6,128 nucleotides of DNA from Desulfovibrio sp. (GCA_031282465.1 JAITDR010000127.1:1-6128); one strand, 5' to 3'; numbered from the stretch's first letter, positions 1 through 4,792 are shown. The notes: a model not told the origin generated them from the letters alone. Translations and numbers: made by a program.

Positions 1-1
1 C

Positions 2-133
2 CGCGCCGTGCTGCGCATGGCCACCGTCAACGGCGCGGCCGCTCTCGGCCTGAAAGACCTGGGCACGCTCGAAGCAGGCAAAGCCGCGCTTGTTGCCGTT
101 CTCGAACCGGACCAGCCGCGCTTCCTGCCGTGA
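2..133 (+). CDS. Amidohydrolase C-terminal fragment (partial, 5' end outside window)
   Basis: An open frame enters from the left edge and stops at TGA 131-133, giving the last 43 residues of a protein. The segment VLRMATVNGAAALGL followed by LGTLEAGKAALVAV is the typical end of metal-dependent amidohydrolases of the TRZ/ATZ and MtaD type: a helix ending in AALGL, then the 'G.LE.GK.AD' strand of the composite beta-sandwich domain. Known members deaminate S-adenosylhomocysteine, methylthioadenosine, guanine or aminodeoxyfutalosine. The metal-binding histidines lie upstream of the window, so the substrate cannot be decided here. In place of the common 'GKxAD' there is GKAALVAV, a mild variation. 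The gene is separated from the next one by 156 bp and appears unrelated to the T6SS genes downstream. Confidence 0.8.
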   Translation, partial: RAVLRMATVNGAAALGLKDLGTLEAGKAALVAVLEPDQPRFLP

Positions 134-181
134 CGGACCGGAGGCTCTGCAGTTACATCGAAAATCGGTGTTGAAAAGCGG

Positions 182-210
182 TTGACGACCCTGAAGGTTT
201 ACGGCATACT
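182..210 (+). promoter_or_regulatory. Putative sigma70-type promoter
   Basis: TTGACG at 182-187 matches the -35 consensus at 5 of 6 positions. CATACT at 205-210 matches the -10 consensus at 4 of 6, and the spacer is exactly 17 bp. It lies in a locally AT-richer stretch upstream of the small GTG-started gene at 290. The transcript would start near 217, which leaves a 5' leader of about 70 nt. Confidence 0.45.
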
Positions 211-216
211 TTCTTT

Positions 217-229
217 GAATTTGAAATTC
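217..229. promoter_or_regulatory. 13-bp palindrome at the expected transcription start (operator candidate)
   Basis: GAATTT-G-AAATTC is a perfect 6-1-6 inverted repeat. It begins about 6 bp after the proposed -10 box, where a repressor would block initiation. The sequence does not match the Fur, FNR or CRP consensus well, so no regulator is named. Confidence 0.35.
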
Positions 230-289
230 GATTTCTGTTTTCAATGAAAGCATCCGGCATCGGCGTTTGTCAACGCAAAGGAGTCCGCT

Positions 290-421
290 GTGGAAACAGC
301 CGTTATAGTCCTGGTCGTCGCCGGGGCCGCAATCTATTTCGTCCGCAAAGTCGTTCTCGGCCGGTCCTGCTCCTGCGGCCGTGAGGACTGCACGCACAAG
401 CAGGCGAAAAAAGTGCTTTGA
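290..421 (+). CDS. Small cysteine-rich single-span membrane protein, FeoB-associated-like
   Basis: A 43-residue protein starting with GTG at 290 and preceded by a strong ribosome binding site, AAAGGAG at 277-283, with 6-nt spacing. Residues 3-18 are almost wholly hydrophobic (TAVIVLVVAGAAIYFV) and should form one membrane span. A basic stretch RKVVLGR follows, and then a C-terminal cysteine cluster CSCGREDC (Cys27, Cys29, Cys34) with a neighbouring His36. This plan, one N-terminal helix and a short Cys-rich cytoplasmic tail, is that of the FeoB-associated Cys-rich membrane proteins, small partners of the ferrous iron transporter FeoB. No feoA or feoB is in the window, so the family call rests on the architecture alone. 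It may also simply be an orphan metal-binding membrane peptide. A promoter and a palindrome lie upstream, so it is probably transcribed alone. Confidence 0.6.
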   Translation: METAVIVLVVAGAAIYFVRKVVLGRSCSCGREDCTHKQAKKVL

Positions 422-478
422 GCCCGGGCCCGCACCCGGCCGGGCATCGCGAACGGGTGTTCGCGCGCCGATGCGCGC
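422..478 (+). terminator. Cluster of GC-rich hairpins after the small Cys-rich gene
   Basis: Immediately after the stop codon there are three inverted repeats. CCCGGCCGGG at 435-444 is a perfect 10-bp palindrome. CGCGAAC (448-454) and GTTCGCG (459-465) form a 7-bp stem with a 4-nt loop. GCGCGC-CGAT-GCGCGC covers 463-478. Some of them overlap and compete. No T-tract follows, so this is not a classical intrinsic terminator, but it is well placed to end or stabilise the upstream transcript. Confidence 0.35.
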
Positions 479-482
479 AGGC

Positions 483-612
483 TTAGAGCGTTTTGCGCTT
501 GAGATTGCCGCTTGACGGCGAAGCAAGTTCGCCTCGCGGCCATCTCGCGGCAAGGATTTGCAGGCAAATCCTTGCAGAGCGGATGGATATTTGCAGTATC
601 AATCCGCTCTAA
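483..612. repeat. 130-bp MITE-like/REP-like element with 8-bp terminal inverted repeats
   Basis: TTAGAGCG at 483-490 is the exact reverse complement of CGCTCTAA at 605-612. The interior is almost entirely nested inverted repeats. A stem with one mismatch pairs 501-511 with 536-546 and encloses GGCGAA (517-522)/TTCGCC (528-533). A perfect 11-bp stem pairs 551-561 with 564-574. A stem pairs AGAGCGGAT (576-584) with ATCCGCTCT (602-610), extended by GATA/TATC. There is no significant coding capacity, and no perfect target duplication is visible. AGGC (479-482) and GCCT (617-620) just outside are also inverted. The layout fits a non-autonomous mobile or REP-type intergenic repeat. I have the impression of similar TTAGAGC elements in Desulfovibrio genomes, which I cannot verify here. 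Confidence 0.6.
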
Positions 613-657
613 AAAAGCCTTGACGCGGCACAGGCGAGCGGACATGTTCCTGCAGGT

Positions 658-664
658 AGGGGAG
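658..664 (+). promoter_or_regulatory. Strong ribosome binding site that fixes the tssC start
   Basis: AGGGGAG lies 7 nt upstream of the ATG at 672, and this selects 672 as the start of tssC. Any promoter for tssC would have to lie in or before the repeat element. TTGACG at 620-625 is a possible -35, but the hexamer 17 bp further on (CATGTT) is a poor -10. Confidence 0.7.
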
Positions 665-671
665 CCGCTGC

Positions 672-2342
672 ATGGACGCTGTTTCACCATTGGAAGAAAT
701 CTTCGTTGCGGCGCGCATTCCGGCGGGAAGCCCCGAACGCGGCTCTTTGGCCGCAGGACTGCGCGCCGCCCTGAAATGCGCAGGGGTAAGTGCCGTCGGA
801 GAATACTTTTCCGAAAGCTTTACGGATTACCTGACCGCGATGATTGACGAAAAAATCTCGGCTCAGGTCAACGCCATACTGCATCATCCCCAATTTCTCG
901 CGCTGGAAGCCCTGTGGCGCGGCCTGCGTTTTCTCACCGACCGCATGGATTTCACCCAGAACATCATTCTGGAATACCTCAACATCTCCAAGGAAGACCT
1001 GCTGAACGACTTTCACGATGCCCCGGAAATCGTGAAGTCCGGCCTGTACCGGCTTATCTACACGGCGGAATTCGGCCAGTTCGGCGGCCGTCCCGTGGGC
1101 GCCGTCATTGCCGGCTACACCCTCGGACCGGGTCCGCAGGACGTCCAGTTGATGCAATATGTTTCAGCCGTCGCATCCCTGTCCCACGCGCCGTTCTTCG
1201 CCGCGGCCGGCAAGGACTTCTTCGGCGTGGACTCGTGGGGGCGTTTTCCGGATCTGGCGGATGTGAAAAGCATTTTCGACATGCCCCGCTATGAACGCTG
1301 GAACGCGTTCAGAGATACCGAAAACGCCCGCTACATGGGCCTTGCCCTGCCCGGCTTCCTGTTGCGCCTGCCCTATGACGGCGACAACGCCGCCGGCGCT
1401 TCGTCGTTCAATTTTATTGAAGAACCGGAGAGCGAGGACGACTTCTGCTGGGGAAATACGGCCTTTGCCGTGGCTGTATGCCTTGCGGACAGCTTTGCAA
1501 AATACCGCTGGTGTGTGAACATCATCGGCCCGGACGGCGGCGGCGCCGTACAGGGACTTCCCTGTTGCCGCTACCAGGCCATGGGCGACATACAAAACAA
1601 AATCCCGACGCGGACGATTATTTCCGAACATCGGGAGTTTGAACTGGCCGAACTGGGCTTCATCGCCCTGGCTCCCGGCAGGAGCCCCCATGAAGCCGTT
1701 TTCTATTCGGCTGATTCGGTGTTGAGGCCGAAACCCTACCCCAACACCCCCGAAGGCTTCACGGCGGAGATAAGCTTCAGACTTTCCACGCAATTCCCCT
1801 ACATGATGATTATGAACAGGCTCGCGCATTACATCAAGGTTCTGCAGCGCGAAAGCATAGGCGCCTGGAAAGGCCGGGAGGAAATTTCCCGCGAACTGAA
1901 CAGGTGGATAAGCGGCTATGTCACCGAAATGGACACGCCCGACGCCCTGACGCGCAGCAGGCGACCCTTGCGTATGGCCAAAGTCGAAGTCAAGGAAGTA
2001 CCGGGAGTCGCCGGTTGGTATGATGTGACCATCCTCGCCCGCCCGCACTTCAAGTACATGGGCGTCAGTTTTACGCTTTCCCTGGAAGGAAGACTCGACA
2101 GAAACGAACCGGTCGTACCGGTTGTTTCCCCAACTCCCGTTGCAGCGCCGGACGCGCAGGCCGCGACTACCGCTGCAACGGCCGGCGCACAAATTGCATA
2201 TCCTGTTGCAACAGATGGGGTGAAAGCTGCCCCCCCCGACGCAATTCCCGGAACACAGGCCGCGGCGTCCGCCGCCGCGCCCGGAACGCAGCTTGCGCCC
2301 CCGGTTGCAGCGCCGGACGCGCAGGCCGCGGCTACCGGATAA
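672..2342 (+). CDS. tssC: T6SS contractile sheath large subunit TssC (VipB/EvpB family) with C-terminal extension
   Basis: A 556-residue protein. TssC pairs with TssB to form the cytoplasmic sheath whose contraction drives the Hcp tube out of the cell. Family motifs appear in order: NAILHHPQFLALEALWRGLRFL (67-88, shown in part by its HHP and WRGL), LNISKEDL (103-110), EFGQFGGRPVGAVIAGY (133-149), SHAPFFAAAG (171-180), RYMGLALPGFLLRLPY (220-235), WGNTAFA (260-266), GGGAVQGLP (289-297), RLAHYIKVLQRESIGAW (383-399), and the terminal signature RPHFKYMGVSFTLSLEGRLDR (457-477). Family members usually end within a few residues of that point. Here about 79 more residues follow (478-556), rich in Ala, Pro, Thr and Gln and containing PVAAPDAQAA twice (489-498, 544-553). 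No tssB lies upstream, which is unusual. The next gene starts 23 bp downstream, so the two probably share a transcript. The identity is secure; the role of the tail is unknown. Confidence 0.97.
   Translation: MDAVSPLEEIFVAARIPAGSPERGSLAAGLRAALKCAGVSAVGEYFSESFTDYLTAMIDEKISAQVNAILHHPQFLALEALWRGLRFLTDRMDFTQNIILEYLNISKEDLLNDFHDAPEIVKSGLYRLIYTAEFGQFGGRPVGAVIAGYTLGPGPQDVQLMQYVSAVASLSHAPFFAAAGKDFFGVDSWGRFPDLADVKSIFDMPRYERWNAFRDTENARYMGLALPGFLLRLPYDGDNAAGASSFNFIEEPESEDDFCWGNTAFAVAVCLADSFAKYRWCVNIIGPDGGGAVQGLPCCRYQAMGDIQNKIPTRTIISEHREFELAELGFIALAPGRSPHEAVFYSADSVLRPKPYPNTPEGFTAEISFRLSTQFPYMMIMNRLAHYIKVLQRESIGAWKGREEISRELNRWISGYVTEMDTPDALTRSRRPLRMAKVEVKEVPGVAGWYDVTILARPHFKYMGVSFTLSLEGRLDRNEPVVPVVSPTPVAAPDAQAATTAATAGAQIAYPVATDGVKAAPPDAIPGTQAAASAAAPGTQLAPPVAAPDAQAAATG
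2107..2123. repeat. 7-bp inverted repeat at the TssC core/tail boundary
   Basis: AACCGGT-CGT-ACCGGTT sits exactly where the conserved TssC fold ends (residue 477) and the low-complexity tail begins. It could form a short hairpin in the mRNA. Its position may reflect how the tail was acquired, but it may also be chance in a Pro/Val-coding stretch. Confidence 0.5.
2139..2337 (+). repeat. Pair of 34-bp in-frame direct repeats in the tssC tail
   Basis: Copies at 2139-2172 and 2304-2337 match at 33 of 34 bases (A at one position in the first, G in the second). They are 165 bp apart, exactly 55 codons, so both encode VAAPDAQAA. The DNA between them encodes looser versions of an A/P-PGTQ-A unit. 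The near identity at DNA level, including wobble bases, points to recent duplication rather than protein-level convergence. Confidence 0.85.
2230..2237 (+). repeat. C8 homopolymer tract inside the tssC tail
   Basis: Eight consecutive C residues are read as the end of GCC plus CCC CCC (Ala-Pro-Pro, residues 520-522). The heptamer 2231-2237 has the X XXY YYZ phase of a -1 slippery site. The -1 frame after it stays open through 2363 and runs straight into the start codon of the LysM gene at 2366. The tract could therefore support slippage; no experiment or second genome is available here to show that it does. Confidence 0.6.
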
Positions 2343-2365
2343 CCCGCAGAGGCAATACAGCAACC

Positions 2366-2860
2366 ATGTTCTTCTTTTATTCGCGCAAACTGCAAATCGT
2401 CATGTTCCTGCTCTGGTGCGCGGGCATGACCGCAATGTACACAGCCGTCACCGGCGGCGATGCGAACTTTTTTCCGGCGGACAAAAACTCGGCTCCCGTC
2501 GAAAATGCCGCAGCCAGGGTCGGCATAATGCCCGAACCGGCGCTGCCCGCTCCGCCCCCCCCTCCCGCGGCCCCGACGCCGCAGACACCGCCGCCTCCTC
2601 CCGCGGACGACAAATACGTCATCCGGGAGGGAGACACTGTAATCAAAATAGCCGCGCGCCATGGTCTGGACCCGAAAAGCATCATAGAACGCAACCGATT
2701 GACCGATCCGGATTTACTCCGGCCGGGCGACACGCTGATCCTCCCCGCCCCCGGCGACGCGCAGGCGACGGACAAGGCCCGGCATGCGCCGCACGGGCTG
2801 CCGACTCACAACGCCCGCGGGCAGAACGCGTACGGAGCACGGCACGGGACTTCACCTTAG
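2366..2860 (+). CDS. Membrane-anchored proline-rich LysM protein in the T6SS locus
   Basis: A 164-residue protein. Residues 9-27 form a hydrophobic N-terminal segment, likely an uncleaved inner-membrane anchor. A linker follows, with Pro runs at 57-79 (PAPPPPPAAP and PPPPP). Residues 83-127 are one LysM domain, beginning YVIREGDTVIKIAARHGLDP and ending LLRPGDTLILP; LysM binds the GlcNAc strands of peptidoglycan. A basic, His-containing tail completes the protein. The predicted topology places LysM in the periplasm, held off the membrane by the Pro-rich linker. The start is 23 bp after tssC; AGAGG at 2348-2352 is a weak and distant Shine-Dalgarno (13 nt), so translational coupling is likely. 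T6SS clusters often carry a peptidoglycan-binding accessory, usually with an OmpA-like domain. A LysM version in the same role is my inference; no established gene name fits. Confidence 0.85.
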   Translation: MFFFYSRKLQIVMFLLWCAGMTAMYTAVTGGDANFFPADKNSAPVENAAARVGIMPEPALPAPPPPPAAPTPQTPPPPPADDKYVIREGDTVIKIAARHGLDPKSIIERNRLTDPDLLRPGDTLILPAPGDAQATDKARHAPHGLPTHNARGQNAYGARHGTSP

Positions 2861-2881
2861 AGCATAGTAACGTTGGTTTTG

Positions 2882-2943
2882 TATGCCTCCGGCGTCGGCC
2901 TGAGCAGGCGCAAGGCCGAACATTGATTTATATGCCTCCGGCG
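2882..2943. repeat. 13-bp direct repeats in the convergent intergenic region
   Basis: TATGCCTCCGGCG occurs exactly at 2882-2894 and again at 2931-2943. Each copy is followed by a hairpin: TCGGCCT (2895-2901)/AGGCCGA (2913-2919) after the first, and the long GGGGGAAA hairpin after the second. The GCCTCCGGCGGCC core followed by a GC hairpin resembles a repetitive post-gene motif I associate with Desulfovibrionaceae genomes, which I cannot check here. Confidence 0.65.
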
Positions 2944-2944
2944 G

Positions 2945-2967
2945 CCGGGGGAAATGATTTCCCCCGG
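2945..2967. terminator. Perfect 10-bp hairpin between convergent genes (bidirectional terminator candidate)
   Basis: CCGGGGGAAA (2945-2954) pairs perfectly with TTTCCCCCGG (2958-2967) around a 3-nt loop. It lies between the ends of the LysM gene (2860) and the minus-strand transglycosylase (3009), where a shared terminator is expected. No T-tract follows on either strand, so termination would depend on the stem alone or on a factor. Confidence 0.5.
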
Positions 2968-3008
2968 ACCCCCTCATTGAGGACGAACATTTTCAGTATT
3001 GAAAGGCC

Positions 3009-3833
3009 TCAGCGGGGAGACGCGCCTTGCACCGCAGGCGGCAGGGCGGCGGCACCCGGCACCGGAGCGCCCCGTCCCGGTGGAAGCGGGACCGCGTCCC
3101 CGGATGTTTTCAGCCCCTGAGCCTGAAACCTGCGGTACAAGTCCAGCACGCGCTCCACATAGTCGCGCGTTTCGGGATAGGGAGGTATGCCGCCGTATTT
3201 GATGACGGCTGCCGGTCCCGCGTTGTACGCGGCAAGGGCAAGGTCCGTACGCGCAAACGTCTGCAACAGGGAAGCCAGATAGCGCGCTCCCGCGTCTATG
3301 TTGGCGTCGGGATCGAAAAAATCCGTCAGGCCGAGTTCCCTGCCCGTTTCCGGCATAATCTGCATGGCGCCGCGCGCGCCCTTGGGAGATACGGCACGGG
3401 GGTTGAAATTGGACTCGACTTGGAGTATGGCTGCCAGCAATGCTTCCGATATACCGTACTTGCCGCCCGCAAAACGGACGGCTCTCCCCCAGTCCGGCAT
3501 TCCGTGATCGGGAAAAGAACCGGCGGAGGAACGGAGCAGAGAACGCGCCGCTTGCCCGCCGAAAGATGCATAAGGAGACGGCATACGTGTCGACGTTGCG
3601 GGAACGGGCGCAAAACCGCGTACAAGCATGGGTTGCGGAGCTTCCCCGCCCTCATGATAGCGGCGCAACTGTTCAACACCCTGCCGCCATGCAGGGGTGC
3701 GGTACAGAGGCAGGTTCCCGATCTGCTTTACAGCTCCCGCGGACGGGCAGAGAACGCCTCCTGAAAGCAACAGCGGGCAGGCGATACAAACAATACGAAA
3801 AAAAGACACAATACGCCGCGTACAACGCATCAT
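3009..3833 (-). CDS. Secreted SLT-domain lytic transglycosylase
   Basis: A 274-residue protein that cleaves the MurNAc-GlcNAc bond of peptidoglycan with formation of 1,6-anhydroMurNAc. A basic n-region (MMRCTRRIVSFFR) and a hydrophobic core (residues 14-29) form a Sec signal, with likely cleavage after SAGA near residue 34. The SLT family 1 domain spans about 115-236. It shows the catalytic Glu140 in ILQVESNFNP, the GARGAMQIMPET motif (152-163), NIDAGARYLASLL (178-190), LAAYNAGPAAV (200-210) and ETRDYVERVL (221-230). A Pro/Ala/Gly-rich tail follows (about 241-274). ATG 3831-3833 and ATG 3828-3830 are both possible starts; only a weak AGG lies upstream (3844-3846). It is transcribed against the T6SS genes on both sides, but its place between the LysM gene and tssJ suggests a role in opening the cell wall for the secretion apparatus. 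A housekeeping function remains possible. Confidence 0.93.
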   Translation of the reverse strand: MMRCTRRIVSFFRIVCIACPLLLSGGVLCPSAGAVKQIGNLPLYRTPAWRQGVEQLRRYHEGGEAPQPMLVRGFAPVPATSTRMPSPYASFGGQAARSLLRSSAGSFPDHGMPDWGRAVRFAGGKYGISEALLAAILQVESNFNPRAVSPKGARGAMQIMPETGRELGLTDFFDPDANIDAGARYLASLLQTFARTDLALAAYNAGPAAVIKYGGIPPYPETRDYVERVLDLYRRFQAQGLKTSGDAVPLPPGRGAPVPGAAALPPAVQGASPR

Positions 3834-3836
3834 AAT

Positions 3837-4724
3837 ATGGCAACCTATACAAAATTCGGCCTCCTGTCCACCACGCCGTCGCTCGTGTGGGCCGCAACGA
3901 AGTTGAAGTTCGTCCTCCTCGCGGCGATGCTCTCACTTGCGGGCCTTCAGGGTTGCGGGGGCGGCTCGGCGCAGCCGCCGCGGCCGAGCGCCGAGTCGGA
4001 AGACCCCGACAATGTGCTCTGGGGCTTCGCCGACAAGGGCGTGCGTCTGGAACTGAGCGCCTCCAAAGATTTGAACGCTTACGAAGACAAGGCGCACAGC
4101 CTGCTGATCTGCGTCTATCAACTCGACAAACGCGACGCTTTCGACCCTCTCGCCGGCACGCAGGACGGCCTTGAAACCCTCCTGCAATGCGCCCCCTTCG
4201 ACAAAAGCGTCAAATCTTCCGTCCGCATCTTTCTCCAACCGGGCGAAAACGCCGTCCACTCCCTGGACAGAGCCGAGGGGGCGCAGTTTGTCGGCATCGC
4301 CTGCGGCTTCTACGAATCCACGCCGGCCCGGTCCGTCAGACTCCTGCAGATTCAGCCCAAAAAGACGGAGAGCGGCCACCTGTTCTGGAAATCCACGATA
4401 TACAGCGCGGGTACGCTTGATATCTCCCTGCATCTCGGCGCGAACGCCGTTGCTGAAAAAGACGCCGGACGGCAAAGTCCGGACGGCGAAGAAGCAGGGA
4501 GCAAAAAAGCAGACGGCAAAGGCGCGGGAAGCGGCGGAAACCAAAGCAAACTGCCCGATGTCAAGAGTCCCGGCCTCAACCCCGGCGGGATCGACAACAG
4601 AAGGTTCGACGGCAAGGGGACCGGCTCCGACGGGACCGACGGCAAAAGCGCGGCAGGCGGCGGGGCAAACGCAGGGAGGGAAAGCGCATGTTTCAATCCA
4701 CATCCGGCGCCGTCCGCCGGATGA
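3837..4724 (+). CDS. tssJ: T6SS outer-membrane lipoprotein TssJ with long hydrophilic C-terminal tail
   Basis: A 295-residue lipoprotein. TssJ is the outer-membrane-anchored member of the TssJLM complex and contacts the periplasmic end of TssM. The lipobox is LQGC, with the lipidated Cys at residue 40 and a Gly-rich stretch after it. The TssJ beta-sandwich follows at about 65-202: VRLELSASKDLNAYEDKAHS, LLICVYQLDKRDAF, a conserved FLQPGE (132-137) and FVGIACGFYE (151-160). Residues 204-295 are extra: a Gly/Lys/Asp/Ser-rich tail with repeated DGK and KGxGS units, about 90 residues beyond the usual end. The ATG at 3837 has no Shine-Dalgarno and gives an overlong signal peptide. TTG at 3903 would give MKFVLLAAMLSLAGLQGC, a textbook lipoprotein signal, and GTG at 3885 is also possible. 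The start is therefore uncertain, while the identity is firm. Confidence 0.9.
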   Translation: MATYTKFGLLSTTPSLVWAATKLKFVLLAAMLSLAGLQGCGGGSAQPPRPSAESEDPDNVLWGFADKGVRLELSASKDLNAYEDKAHSLLICVYQLDKRDAFDPLAGTQDGLETLLQCAPFDKSVKSSVRIFLQPGENAVHSLDRAEGAQFVGIACGFYESTPARSVRLLQIQPKKTESGHLFWKSTIYSAGTLDISLHLGANAVAEKDAGRQSPDGEEAGSKKADGKGAGSGGNQSKLPDVKSPGLNPGGIDNRRFDGKGTGSDGTDGKSAAGGGANAGRESACFNPHPAPSAG

Positions 4725-4741
4725 CTCCGCCCCGGCGGACG
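4701..4741 (+). promoter_or_regulatory. Two mutually exclusive hairpins at the tssJ stop codon
   Basis: Stem 1 pairs CATCCGGCG (4701-4709) with CGCCGGATG (4715-4723), 9 bp with a 5-nt loop, covering the end of tssJ and most of its TGA. Stem 2 pairs CGTCCGCCGG (4711-4720) with CCGGCGGACG (4732-4741), 10 bp with an 11-nt loop. The segment 4715-4720 is used by both, so only one can form at a time. A ribosome terminating on tssJ would cover stem 1 and part of stem 2. This resembles an attenuator switch in layout, although no T-tract follows. Confidence 0.5.
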
Positions 4742-4792
4742 GAAGGCGAGCGGATTGCCCCTCCCTTCAGGGAGTGGTTGTAGGCAGGGAAT

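Noticed and set aside
576..616. Hairpin followed by AAAAAA as a rho-independent terminator
   Set aside because: The A-run follows the stem on the plus strand; read on the minus strand, the T-run comes before the stem. Neither direction gives stem then U-tract.
620..648. Sigma70 promoter directly before tssC (TTGACG plus CATGTT)
   Set aside because: The -35 is good but the -10 matches only 3 of 6 positions. No sigma54 -24/-12 pair was found either, so it is not listed as a feature.
1164..2363. 399-codon open frame on the minus strand opposite tssC
   Set aside because: It is antisense to a clearly conserved sheath gene. Its translation is Arg/Gly/Cys-rich with no recognisable domain, and it mirrors the GC codon bias of tssC.
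2293..3120. 275-codon plus-strand frame overlapping tssC, the LysM gene and the transglycosylase end
   Set aside because: The translation is Arg/Pro-rich, starts at TTG inside tssC and crosses three annotated regions, so it is a shadow frame. It matters only as the possible result of slippage at the C8 tract.
3027..3764. 245-codon plus-strand frame opposite the transglycosylase
   Set aside because: The minus strand carries an intact signal peptide, catalytic Glu and SLT motifs; the plus-strand frame has none.
3933..4703. 256-codon minus-strand frame opposite tssJ
   Set aside because: It is antisense to the TssJ domain and lipobox with no family resemblance, a shadow of a GC-rich gene.
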